Shown one piece after another: positions 19,382-26,720 of a stretch of DNA of 64,000 nucleotides (position 1 is its first letter; every line of letters begins with the position of its first letter). Origin of the DNA: Belnapia sp. F-4-1 (GTDB lineage: Bacteria > Pseudomonadota > Alphaproteobacteria > Acetobacterales > Acetobacteraceae); assembly GCF_000802185.1 (NCBI RefSeq), contig NZ_KN676113.1:1192597-1256596 (forward strand). Direction: 5' to 3'. Below the pieces are notes generated by a model, which ran no database searches, was not told the DNA's origin, and saw nothing but the letters and a program-made list of their open reading frames with translations. Position numbers and translations under genes: made by a program.

Positions 19382-19621
19382 ATGCGCTGGACCCTGCCGC
19401 TCCTCGCCATTGCCCTGAACGGCGGCTTCGCCGCCTCCTCGCTGCATGGCCTGGCGATGCCTGCGCATGCCGTCCTGCCCGCCGCCGGCTTGCCCCTGCC
19501 CGCCGCAGCCCATCTCTGGCCTGGGATGCTGCTCGGCACGCCGGACAGCCCTGGCGTGCGTGCCTGGCGCAGCCTCGCCCGCAAGGGACGGGAAAGCCTC
19601 GCGCGTGCCATCCTCCCTTGA
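19382..19621 (+). CDS. Small exported protein of unknown function
   Basis: This 79-residue reading frame begins at an ATG preceded by GGGAGGA. The N-terminus (MRWTLPLLAIALNGGFAASS) looks like a signal peptide, and the mature part is short, Ala/Leu/Pro rich and ends in a basic segment. I recognise no family. The ribosome site and signal-like N-terminus are the only support. It precedes dut by about 60 bases on the same strand. Confidence 0.45.
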   Translation: MRWTLPLLAIALNGGFAASSLHGLAMPAHAVLPAAGLPLPAAAHLWPGMLLGTPDSPGVRAWRSLARKGRESLARAILP

Positions 19622-19680
19622 GCGTTCCGCCCTCGCGGCCCTTGCTCTATCACCGGTCGCCGCGACAGGGAGAGGCAGGC

Positions 19681-20148
19681 ATGGGCAATCCGGTGATCGA
19701 ATTGAAGCTGCTGGACGAGCGGCTGCGCCAATGGGGCCTGCCCCGCTACCAGACCGGCCTGGCCGCGGCCGTTGACTTGCATGCCTGCCTCGATGAGCCC
19801 CTGGTGCTGGAACCGGGCGCGGCCCCGGCGCTGATCTCGAGCGGCATCGCCCTGCACATGGCCGATAGCGGCATGGCGGCGCTGGTGCTGCCGCGTTCCG
19901 GCCTCGGGCACCGGAAGGGGCTGGTGCTCGGCAACCTCGTCGGGCTGATCGATGCCGACTACACCGGCCCGATCCTGGTCAGCGCCTGGAACCGCAACCC
20001 GCCCGGCGGCGAGCCCATCACCGTCACGCCGGGCGAGCGCTTTGCGCAGATGGTCTTCGTCCCCATCCTCCGCCCGGATTTCGCCGTGGTGGAGGAATTT
20101 TCCACGGATTCCACCCGCGGCGCCGGCGGCTTCGGCTCGACCGGCTGA
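19681..20148 (+). CDS. dut: Deoxyuridine 5'-triphosphate nucleotidohydrolase
   Basis: The ATG at 19681 follows an AGGGAGAGG site and gives 155 residues, the usual trimeric dUTPase size. The conserved motifs are visible in order: AAVDLHA, LVLPRSGLG, GLIDADYTGPI, GERFAQMVF and the C-terminal flexible P-loop-like RGAGGFGSTG. It hydrolyses dUTP to dUMP and pyrophosphate, keeping uracil out of DNA and supplying dUMP for thymidylate synthesis. It is a cytoplasmic housekeeping enzyme. Confidence 0.95.
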   Translation: MGNPVIELKLLDERLRQWGLPRYQTGLAAAVDLHACLDEPLVLEPGAAPALISSGIALHMADSGMAALVLPRSGLGHRKGLVLGNLVGLIDADYTGPILVSAWNRNPPGGEPITVTPGERFAQMVFVPILRPDFAVVEEFSTDSTRGAGGFGSTG

Positions 20149-20229
20149 GAAGCGGCCGGCCGCTCCGCCGGGACTTGGAATTCGCCTCCGCGCCGGCGAT
20201 ATCCGGGGCCATCACGGAGGAGCGCCGCC

Positions 20230-20589
20230 ATGAAGCTGCCAGGGCCGGATCACCCCATCACCATCATGCCAACGCCGCAGCGCGTGCGCGTCATCCTCGG
20301 TGGCCAGGTGGTGGCGGAGACGAGCCGGGCGCTGACCCTGCAGGAAGCAAGCTACCCCGCCGTGCAGTACATCCCACGCGAGGATGCGGCGATGGAGATG
20401 CTGGCCCGCACGCCCCGCAGCACCCATTGCCCCTACAAGGGCGATGCCAGCTACTACAGCATCGCCGCCAGCGGCAGGCAGGCCGAGAACGCGGTCTGGA
20501 GCTACGAATCTCCCTACCCCGCCATGGCCGCGATCAAGGGCTACCTGGCTTTCTACCCGGACCGGGTGGACGCTATCGAGATCGGCTAG
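20230..20589 (+). CDS. DUF427 family protein
   Basis: The 119-residue protein starts at an ATG with a GGAGGA site. It has the DUF427 pattern: VRVILGGQVVAETSRALTLQEASYP, then YIPREDA, then THCPYKGDASYYS and a C-terminal KGYLAFYPDRV. The family is widespread in bacteria, forms a small beta-tent-like fold and has no established biochemical function. It stands alone between dut and a biotinyl protein. Confidence 0.9.
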   Translation: MKLPGPDHPITIMPTPQRVRVILGGQVVAETSRALTLQEASYPAVQYIPREDAAMEMLARTPRSTHCPYKGDASYYSIAASGRQAENAVWSYESPYPAMAAIKGYLAFYPDRVDAIEIG

Positions 20590-20627
20590 GCTATGCTCTG
20601 CCTGACCGCATCGCGGGGGAGGATTGC

Positions 20628-20849
20628 ATGGCCGAATTGCGCGTACGCGTCGAACTCACAGCCGCCGTCTGGAAGATCGAGGCATCGCCCGGGCAGCAGG
20701 TTGCAGAGGGCGACGTGTTGATGATCCTCGAATCGATGAAGATGGAGATCCCGGTCGAGTCGCCACGCGCCGGCACAGTGAAGTCCATCCTCGTCGCCGA
20801 GGGCGACGAGGTGCAGGAAGGTCAGGTCGTGCTGCTGCTCGACGCCTGA
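20628..20849 (+). CDS. Free-standing biotinyl/lipoyl-domain protein (BCCP-like)
   Basis: This 73-residue protein is a single biotinyl domain. The modified lysine is K38 in the ESMKMEIPV motif, with the mirror-image strand pair expected of the fold. A GGGGGAGG ribosome site precedes the ATG at 20628. Small stand-alone proteins of this kind accompany acyl-CoA carboxylases and urea or oxaloacetate-type carboxylases. None is encoded next to it here, so its carboxylase partner is unknown. Confidence 0.88.
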   Translation: MAELRVRVELTAAVWKIEASPGQQVAEGDVLMILESMKMEIPVESPRAGTVKSILVAEGDEVQEGQVVLLLDA

Positions 20850-20865
20850 ACCGCCGCGCCTGGAC

Positions 20866-21840
20866 TCAATCCAGCCGGATCTTCGCATCCCGGACGACAT
20901 CACCCCAGCGGCGGTATTCGACCCCGACGAAGCGGCCGAATTCCGCCCCACCGAGCGGCGCCGGCTCGATGCTGTAGCTCCGCAGCCGTTCGCGAATCTC
21001 CGGTGTGGCGAAGCCCTCCAGCACCGCCGCCGCCACCCGGTCAAGAATCGGCGCCGGCGTCCCGGCCGGGGCCTGCACGCCCCACCAGATCATGGCAGCG
21101 AAGCCAGGCAACCCGGCCGCTTCGGCGACGGTCGGCACCTCGGGCGCGGAATACCAGCGCTCCTCGCTGGCCACCGCCAGTAGCTTCAGCTTGCCCTCGC
21201 GCGCCTGCTGCACATAGGCGGGCAGGTTGTCGCAGGCGAGGTCGAGGCGCCCGGCGAGCAGGTCGGCCAGCAGGGGGCCGGTGCCGCGATAGGGCACCTG
21301 CTGCATGCTGGTGCCAGCCGCATGGTTCAGCGACTCAGCGATCAGATGGCCGGAGGTGCCGTTGCCTGGGCTGCCATAGGTCAGCGGCTGCCGCCGGGCG
21401 AGGTCCAGCGCCTCCCGCAAAGTGCCGACCGGCAGGTCCGGCCGGGCGACGATGCAGTTCGGCGTGTGGCAGGTGCGCGCCACCGGCACTAGGTCCTTCA
21501 TCGGATCATAGCCGAGCCTGGCGTACAGATGTGGCCCCATCACCGCGGCGCTGATGGTGGCGACGAGCAGGGTATAACCGTCCGGATCGGATTTCGCCGC
21601 GGCCTCGGCGCCGATATTACCGCCTGCCCCGGCCCTGTTCTCGGCGACGACCGGCTGCCCGATGCGGGCCCCGATCACCGCCGCCGTGGTCCGACCTACC
21701 GCATCGGTCGAGGCGCCGGGTGGGAAGGGGATGATCAGCCGCACCGGCCGGTTCGGCCAGGGCCCGGATTGGGCATGCGCAAGGGACGGCGCGGCCAGCA
21801 GCGGCAGGGCGCCCAGAAGCGTACGGCGTGAAACGGTCAT
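20866..21840 (-). CDS. Bug-family (tripartite tricarboxylate transporter) substrate-binding protein
   Basis: The 324-residue exported protein starts with a twin-arginine-like signal (SRRTLLGALPLLAAPSLAHAQ). It has the Bug-family opening WPNRPVRLIIPFPPGASTD and the ligand-loop features NRAGAGGNIG, DGYTLL and PYRGTGP. These periplasmic proteins bind carboxylates or related metabolites for TctAB-type transporters. No membrane subunits are adjacent, so it is one of many orphan receptors typical of such genomes. Confidence 0.93.
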   Translation of the reverse strand: MTVSRRTLLGALPLLAAPSLAHAQSGPWPNRPVRLIIPFPPGASTDAVGRTTAAVIGARIGQPVVAENRAGAGGNIGAEAAAKSDPDGYTLLVATISAAVMGPHLYARLGYDPMKDLVPVARTCHTPNCIVARPDLPVGTLREALDLARRQPLTYGSPGNGTSGHLIAESLNHAAGTSMQQVPYRGTGPLLADLLAGRLDLACDNLPAYVQQAREGKLKLLAVASEERWYSAPEVPTVAEAAGLPGFAAMIWWGVQAPAGTPAPILDRVAAAVLEGFATPEIRERLRSYSIEPAPLGGAEFGRFVGVEYRRWGDVVRDAKIRLD

Positions 21841-22120
21841 CGGTCCCCGCTAAATCAGGACTCACTCCGCTGGAGCGATTTCAGTTGAGCAAACACCAGT
21901 CAAAAGCAGCTTCCACGAGCCGGGGCGAATGGAAGCGACTCCAACCCGAGCCCGGCTTGCTTTGACAAAGCACGTGCCACCGTCACGGCAACAGGCGGCG
22001 ACGTCTACACGTCTCCGTGCCATCGGCGCGCTGCCGCACCCGTGGTTGGCATGGCAGGGCTTATCCGCCTAGACCCTGGCCGATGACAGGCGCTGGCTGG
22101 TCCGGCAGAAGGATGGCGCG
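21841..22120. other. Intergenic region after the Bug gene
   Basis: This stretch contains a near-perfect palindrome TGCTTTG-A-CAAAGCA at 21958-21972. It is probably the promoter area for the Bug gene on the minus strand. I see no reading frame with a credible start or composition. Confidence 0.3.
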
Positions 22121-22279
22121 GTGAGCGGGAACGATTGGGTTTGGTTGTGCGGCCTCGTGATCGCAGGGATGATCCTCGCGCCGACCATCATCCGCCGCCT
22201 GGCCCAATACGTCTTCCTGCACCAGAAGCGCCGCCGCCTGCAGGACCGCTTCGCTGCTAGGCTCGCTCGGAAGAATTAA
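22121..22279 (+). CDS. Tiny single-span membrane protein
   Basis: The GTG at 22121 follows a GAAGGA site and gives 52 residues. It has one hydrophobic helix (about residues 6-23, WVWLCGLVIAGMILAPTII) and a strongly basic tail rich in Arg, Lys and Gln. A six-bp hairpin (GCGTGG/CCACGC at 22289-22306) follows the stop. No family is recognised. The composition and ribosome site make it plausible, but it is too short to be certain. Confidence 0.45.
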   Translation: MSGNDWVWLCGLVIAGMILAPTIIRRLAQYVFLHQKRRRLQDRFAARLARKN

Positions 22280-22377
22280 GACCCGAAAGCGTGGGTTACG
22301 CCACGCAACGCCGGAGTTGAACCTGCCTCATAAGACACCCGGCCGGATCAACTTAACGGCGCAGCGGGCAGGCCCTT

Positions 22378-22548
22378 CTAGCCGATCAGCCAGAAGGCGA
22401 GTAGGCCGACCTCCAGCCCGGCAAGCAGGCCGACCGTGGCCAGGAAGGCGCGCTCTACACGGGCGGCTTCGGCGGCGGGAGTGCGCCCTGCCTCACGCCG
22501 GTCCGCGGCGGCGAGTGACGCGTCGGAGAAGACGGTCTGTGTGCTCAT
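22378..22548 (-). CDS. Small single-span membrane protein
   Basis: Starting at the ATG at 22548, the protein has 56 residues. A soluble Ala/Arg-rich N-terminal half (STQTVFSDASLAAADRREAG) leads to a C-terminal membrane helix (FLATVGLLAGLEVGLLAFWLIG) ending at the stop. This tail-anchored layout occurs in many uncharacterised small proteins. No family is recognised. The upstream gap is unusually A/T-rich and could hold its promoter. Confidence 0.45.
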   Translation of the reverse strand: MSTQTVFSDASLAAADRREAGRTPAAEAARVERAFLATVGLLAGLEVGLLAFWLIG

Positions 22549-22653
22549 CCTGAATAGCCTTGCTGCGATGCAGCATGGTAACGCCAATCAGCGCCATCGA
22601 TCCATAGCAATTGAATGTAATATATTGAAAGAAAAGAATTCCGTCATACGCCC

Positions 22654-22854
22654 TTACCGTCGTGCAGCCCGCCCCACCGCTTCAAGCCAAGCCTCGGCAC
22701 CGTGGGAAGGGGCGCTGTCATCATCGGCCAGGCTGAGGATGCTCCGCTCGAGCCGCACAGCCTCGTCGCGGTTGACCGGCTCTGGCACGAGGCTCGAGGA
22801 CAGCGTCACCACGCCCACCGCGAGCAACAACCCAATCACGCCACCATGCCTCAC
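22654..22854 (-). CDS. Small exported or membrane protein
   Basis: The 66-residue reading frame opens with a hydrophobic segment (MRHGGVIGLLLAVGVVTLSSSL) that could be a signal peptide or anchor, followed by an acidic, helical tail. A purine-rich stretch precedes the ATG. I do not recognise a family. Like its two neighbours it sits in a run of tiny genes between the Bug gene and the tRNA-flanked islet. Confidence 0.35.
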   Translation of the reverse strand: MRHGGVIGLLLAVGVVTLSSSLVPEPVNRDEAVRLERSILSLADDDSAPSHGAEAWLEAVGRAARR

Positions 22855-22984
22855 CGAAAGCCTCCCTCCACCATGCCACCACCGAACCGGTGACGCAGGG
22901 GAAGATGCGCGCAGGCCGGCACCCGGTCCAAGGCAGAGGGGAAATAATCATTATCGATGGGATGGATGGCTGTAAGGAAGGAAA

Positions 22985-23030
22985 TGGTGGGCGCCATAGG
23001 ATTCGAACCTATGACCCGCTGATTAAGAGT
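22985..23030 (-). repeat. Copy of the 3' 46 bases of tRNA-Lys (attachment-site remnant)
   Basis: This segment repeats 25435-25480 in the same orientation over 46 bases, from the encoded CCA end through the T-arm and variable loop to the anticodon loop. It differs at 22996 and 23012. The two differences fall on the paired outer position of the T-stem (G-C in the intact tRNA, A-T here). Homology stops abruptly at 23031. It lacks the 5' half and cannot make a tRNA. A tRNA 3'-end duplication flanking foreign-looking DNA is the classic footprint of a site-specific integrating element. Confidence 0.85.
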
Positions 23031-23139
23031 AAGTGTAAAGAGCAGGGCGATACTGCTGCCCCAGGGTTACAGCCGGCGACAACTTCGGCGTACTTGGCCA
23101 GGAGCCCGGCTTGTGCAGCGCCAGATGTCAAGCCACCTG

Positions 23140-23514
23140 TCATGTCTCCCATGTCCGGAAGCGAGGTTCCAGGAAGTGCTCGCCGCACGCGATTGGTCGC
23201 GCCCTTTCCTTGAAGCCGACGACGATGGCACGATCGGCTTGCCAGGGGGCCAATTGCAACGTGCCCGAGACGATAAATGGCTCTGCGAAGCGGCGTTCGG
23301 CCTGAAGCGCGTTGTTCTCTAATGCCCGCCTCACCTCGGCCACTGTGACGGTCTGCTTCGGATCGACGACGCCTACTGACTGCCCTTCAAACAGATGAAT
23401 GCCGCCCCCAGCAGCCGTCACGGCATATGAAGCGCATCCCACGCACCCCGGCGGGGTCCAGGCCTGGAAGCGCGTGCAGCGGCGTTTGTGCAGATGCCGC
23501 GCTGGCGAGTGCAC
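23140..23514 (-). pseudogene. Probable disrupted exported protein, OB-fold-like C-terminus
   Basis: The 124-residue open frame ends in a segment (TVTVAEVRRALENNALQAERRF then IVSGTLQL) reminiscent of tRNA_anti-like OB-fold proteins. Its first 35 residues look like non-coding translation. In another frame of the same strand, 23400-23560 encodes a convincing signal peptide (NPLALAVTLCALASAASAQ) that hits a stop. The simplest reading is one gene broken by a frameshift around 23400-23450. The family hint is weak. Confidence 0.35.
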
Positions 23515-23723
23515 ACAGCGTCACGGCGAGAGCAAGCGGGTTGCGAATCGTGCGGCGCTGTCCTCTGCGGCCCAGATGTGATCCCGGCGTTTCCGACGAA
23601 GCTCCGCGGCAAAGATATTAGGGAGGCACCCGGCGCACTGTATGTACCCGGCAGACTTGCGGCCGGTGCATGATCTCCTTTTGAATCAAGTCAGGAGTGT
23701 AGATCGAAAGTTATGTTTCACCA

Positions 23724-23757
23724 GATAGGTGATCGTAATTTTTATTACGACCATCTA
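23724..23757. promoter_or_regulatory. A/T-rich hairpin upstream of the DUF5648 gene
   Basis: CGTAAT-TTTT-ATTACG (23735-23750) is a perfect six-bp stem. Outside it, GGT/ACC and AGAT/ATCT pair with small bulges. It lies in the most A/T-rich stretch of the window, about 100 bases before the start at 23850. It may be an operator, or a terminator for leftward transcription. Confidence 0.35.
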
Positions 23758-23849
23758 TTCGTTAACAAGTCATTGTGATCTTGGGTGACTGCGAAAAAAC
23801 TGCCAGCATCATGCGTGACCAAAAATTGGTTCAACGCAGAGGACTTTAC

Positions 23850-25058
23850 ATGCTGACAATCAGACCCAATCGTCCTCTCGATTGGAACGGTTATCCAAGG
23901 ATCGACGAAGGGCAGGAGATCCAGTGGAGGATCGAGTCGTCCGATCCAAACCTCCAAGAGTCCGTGCTCATTACTCCTGCCAGCCCCAACATCAGCACTG
24001 CCGAGCAAACCGTCAATTTTGTCCCTGGAGGCGACGCGGTTCAGTTCCGCACCTTCGCAACGGCGGATGACAAGGTCTATGAGCCGAATGAGTGGTACGC
24101 GTTCAGCTTCTCGCCGATCAACAACGCGGCACTGAACACCACCTATTACAGCGCCCCGTTGGTGAACAATGATTCGTTGCCCTCCGTCGCCATCAACGCG
24201 CGAGATGCGACTATCCTCGAAAACGCCGCCGATCGCGTGTTCCGCTTCGACATCGACAGAGCGGGCGACGATCTTTCGATGGTGACGAACGTCGAGGTGC
24301 GGATCGCTCCGACAGGCACAACCCCGGTCGATCAAACCGATCTCGCCACGCAGTTCGGGACGCAGGTTGTCCAGTTCGCAGTAAACGAGACACGCAAGAC
24401 GATCGAGGTGCGCTTCAACAACGACGCCACCATCGAGGCTGCGGAAACGTTTGAGGTGTCGATCACGAATGCGACCTCGACCTCAGCCACGCAGTTCTAT
24501 TCCGGTACGCAGTACAATCCGATCGCCAAGTACTCGGCCGCCGTCGCTATCCTGAACGACGACCCCAACATCCCCGCTCCTCCTCCGGACCTGCCGCCTA
24601 CTCCCGTACATCGCTTCTACAATGCCGTCACGAAGGCCCACTTCTTCACGGCTTCTGCTGCGGAGCGCGACATCGTCCAGAACACGCTACCCGACTACCG
24701 CTATGAGGGTGTTGGCTTTCAAGCGGTGCCGCAACAGGAGGGCGCCGATCCCCTCTATCGTTTCTACAACACGCAAACTAACACCCACTTCTTCACGCCA
24801 TCTGCGGCAGAGCGGGACAGTGTGATCGCCAACCTTTCCTCGACCTATAACTACGAAGGTGTAGGCTTTTACGCATCCGACAAAGATGGTGGCGGTCTTA
24901 CAGAGGTGTATCGTTTCTACAACACAGCCACGGGGGTCCACTTCTATACCCCTTCGGTGCTAGAACGTAATATTGTGCAGCAAACGCTTCCGACCTATAA
25001 CTACGAGGGAGTGGGGTTCTACGTGCCCGATTCATCTAGCTACGATTTGCTCGGCTAA
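23850..25058 (+). CDS. Calx-beta plus triple DUF5648 repeat protein
   Basis: I prefer the ATG at 23850 (GAGGA site seven bases upstream) over one at 23775; this gives 402 residues. The N-terminal ~250 residues contain Calx-beta-like beta-sandwich sequence (SVAINARDATILENAADRVFRFDI, then AETFEVSI and AVAILNDDP). A PPPDLPP linker follows, then three ~46-residue DUF5648 repeats (VYRFYNTATGVHFYT, AERDxV, YNYEGVGFY). These domains occur in secreted and surface proteins, often exported by type I systems without a signal peptide, and none is seen here. Codon use is A/T-richer than the neighbours, consistent with transfer. Confidence 0.85.
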   Translation: MLTIRPNRPLDWNGYPRIDEGQEIQWRIESSDPNLQESVLITPASPNISTAEQTVNFVPGGDAVQFRTFATADDKVYEPNEWYAFSFSPINNAALNTTYYSAPLVNNDSLPSVAINARDATILENAADRVFRFDIDRAGDDLSMVTNVEVRIAPTGTTPVDQTDLATQFGTQVVQFAVNETRKTIEVRFNNDATIEAAETFEVSITNATSTSATQFYSGTQYNPIAKYSAAVAILNDDPNIPAPPPDLPPTPVHRFYNAVTKAHFFTASAAERDIVQNTLPDYRYEGVGFQAVPQQEGADPLYRFYNTQTNTHFFTPSAAERDSVIANLSSTYNYEGVGFYASDKDGGGLTEVYRFYNTATGVHFYTPSVLERNIVQQTLPTYNYEGVGFYVPDSSSYDLLG

Positions 25059-25071
25059 CCGGAGCGACCGT

Positions 25072-25102
25072 CGTGGCCAAAATCTAGATGGTTTTGGCCA
25101 CG
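25072..25102. terminator. Perfect hairpin after the DUF5648 gene
   Basis: CGTGGCCAAAA (25072-25082) pairs perfectly with TTTTGGCCACG (25092-25102) around a nine-base loop, 14 bases after the stop. The A and T runs on the loop side let it act in either direction. Confidence 0.6.
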
Positions 25103-25132
25103 AACAACGGCCTAGCGACCTTTAAACAGTTG

Positions 25133-25246
25133 CTACCTATACAAATTTCCACATTTAGTTTTGTAAGGGCCACACCGCTTGTCCTGCCACACTTGGCAGC
25201 CCGGCCCAACCGACGCCGCCAGAAGGATTAGTGCGGAAGGTAACAC
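25133..25246 (-). CDS. Possible 37-residue cysteine-containing micro-protein
   Basis: From the GTG at 25246 the frame encodes a hydrophobic N-terminus (LPSALILLAASVGPGC) followed by a short basic tail with two further cysteines (CGPYKTKCGNLYR). The layout suggests a secreted peptide or lipoprotein. There is no clear ribosome site and the frame stays open upstream as Pro-rich sequence, so it may be the end of a decayed gene. Confidence 0.2.
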   Translation of the reverse strand: MLPSALILLAASVGPGCQVWQDKRCGPYKTKCGNLYR

Positions 25247-25434
25247 GCTGGGCGTCGGCAGTTCGGGACTAAGGGGCAGAACGGGCTGAGCCCTCGGGTG
25301 GGCTTGCGCTTACTCCTGTGCCATGCAGCGATTTCGTTAGCCAACCAACCGAAGCCAAATACCGCTTGGCGGGTCTGCAGACAAATGCACTTGGCCGCAG
25401 GCGGTCCACGCGGCGCTTAAGCTTTTGAATGGAT

Positions 25435-25510
<76 letters not shown>

Positions 25511-25565
25511 CACCGGGAGGCGCTTTCTAACGCCCGCTGCGGCTTTGTCCAGCCCCTATCCGCAC

Positions 25566-26720
25566 TCAATCGCGTGCCGAAGCGAATTCCGCATCCCGGT
25601 GGACATACACCGAGATCAGCAGCCCGAAGCCCAGCATGGTCGTCAGCATGGCCGAGCCGCCATGGGAGATCAGCGGCAGCGGCACCCCGCCGACAGGGAT
25701 GGAGCCCGTCACCATCGCCACATTGACAAAGACATAGAGAAAGAAGTTGGTCCCGAGCCCGACCGCGATCAGCCGCCCGAATTGGTGGCGGCAACGCAGC
25801 GCGACCGCGAAGCAGAAGACCAGCACCAGCGAGAGCAGCCCGAGCACCGCCAGCGCCCCAACCAAACCGAATTCCTCGGCGATCATCGTGAAGATGAAGT
25901 CGGTCTGCTTCTCGGGCAGGAAATTGAGGTGCCCCTGCGTCCCCTGCAGGAAGCCCTTGCCCCACAACCCGCCCGAGCCGAGCGCGATCTTCGACTGGAT
26001 GATGTTGTACCCCGCCCCCAGCGGGTCGCTCTCCGGGTCGAGGAAGGTGGTGATGCGTGCCCGCTGGTAGTCGTGCAGATGGTCATAGGCGATCGGCGCC
26101 GCCACCGCGACGCCGCCGGCGGCCAGCGCGAATTTCCACCACCGCGTCCCGGCCGCGAGGAACACCGCCCCCCCCACCATCCCGGTGATGAGCGCCGTGC
26201 CCAGATTAGGCTGCTTCAGGATCAGCCCGACCGGCAGCAGCACCGCCAGCCCGGGCGGGATGAGGAAGAGCAGGTTGCCCATCCGCTCCCAGCTCGCCCG
26301 CTGGAACCAGGCCGCGAGGCCGAGCACCAGCATGATCTTCATCAGCTCCGAAGGCTGCAGCTGCAAGGGCCCGATATCGATCCAGCGCTGCGCCCCCTTC
26401 CCCACATTGCCGTGCAGCAGCACCAGCACCAGCAGCGCGATGCCCGTCGCATAGCCTACCCAGGCCAGCCGCGCGATGAAGCGGATGTCGACCATGGCGA
26501 TGGAAAGCATCAGCACCAGGCCGAAGCCGAAGCGCAGCGCATGCTTCGCCGCATAGGGTTCCGCCGACCCGCCGCCCGCCGAATAGAGCGCCACATAGCC
26601 GACGGCCGCGATGGCGCAGAGCAGCAGCACGAAGCTCCAGGGGATCAGCCAGAGCTTCTGCAAGAGGCCGAAGCCGCGATCCCGCGTCAGCAGCCGGCGC
26701 TCGTAGGTGACGCCGCTCAT
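25566..26720 (-). CDS. rodA: Peptidoglycan glycosyltransferase RodA
   Basis: The 384-residue SEDS-family membrane protein has about ten membrane helices. It carries hallmark segments GKGAQRWIDIG, QPSELMKI, KQPNLGTAL, LPEKQTDFIFTMIAEE and the C-terminal GSIPVGGVPLPLISHGGSA. RodA polymerises lipid II into glycan strands during cell elongation together with PBP2, whose gene overlaps its start by four bases. It is the last gene of the mreBCD-mrdA-rodA cluster. Confidence 0.96.
   Translation of the reverse strand: MSGVTYERRLLTRDRGFGLLQKLWLIPWSFVLLLCAIAAVGYVALYSAGGGSAEPYAAKHALRFGFGLVLMLSIAMVDIRFIARLAWVGYATGIALLVLVLLHGNVGKGAQRWIDIGPLQLQPSELMKIMLVLGLAAWFQRASWERMGNLLFLIPPGLAVLLPVGLILKQPNLGTALITGMVGGAVFLAAGTRWWKFALAAGGVAVAAPIAYDHLHDYQRARITTFLDPESDPLGAGYNIIQSKIALGSGGLWGKGFLQGTQGHLNFLPEKQTDFIFTMIAEEFGLVGALAVLGLLSLVLVFCFAVALRCRHQFGRLIAVGLGTNFFLYVFVNVAMVTGSIPVGGVPLPLISHGGSAMLTTMLGFGLLISVYVHRDAEFASARD

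Larger units (their letters stand above)
23031..25434. mobile_element. 2.4 kb islet integrated at tRNA-Lys, without integrase
   Basis: The islet lies between the partial tRNA copy and the intact tRNA-Lys. G+C is visibly lower and non-coding DNA far more abundant than elsewhere in the window. It holds one sizeable gene (Calx-beta/DUF5648 protein), a disrupted exported-protein gene and a possible 37-residue frame. No integrase, recombinase or transposase reading frame is present. It is therefore a deletion remnant of a larger island or a cassette mobilised by an integrase elsewhere. Confidence 0.6.
25059..25434. other. Non-coding stretch between DUF5648 gene and tRNA-Lys
   Basis: This stretch of 376 bases holds no gene with strong support. 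It begins with a terminator-like hairpin (25072-25102) and contains one possible 37-residue frame on the minus strand (25133-25246). An integrase would normally sit on this tRNA-proximal side of such an element, and none is present. Confidence 0.5.

Noticed and set aside
22985..23030. A second functional tRNA-Lys
   Set aside because: Only the 3' half is present. The 5' acceptor strand, D-arm and 5' anticodon stem are missing beyond 23030.
23775..23849. Upstream ATG at 23775 as start of the DUF5648 protein
   Set aside because: The extra 25 residues do not resemble a signal peptide, and the ATG at 23850 has a better ribosome site.
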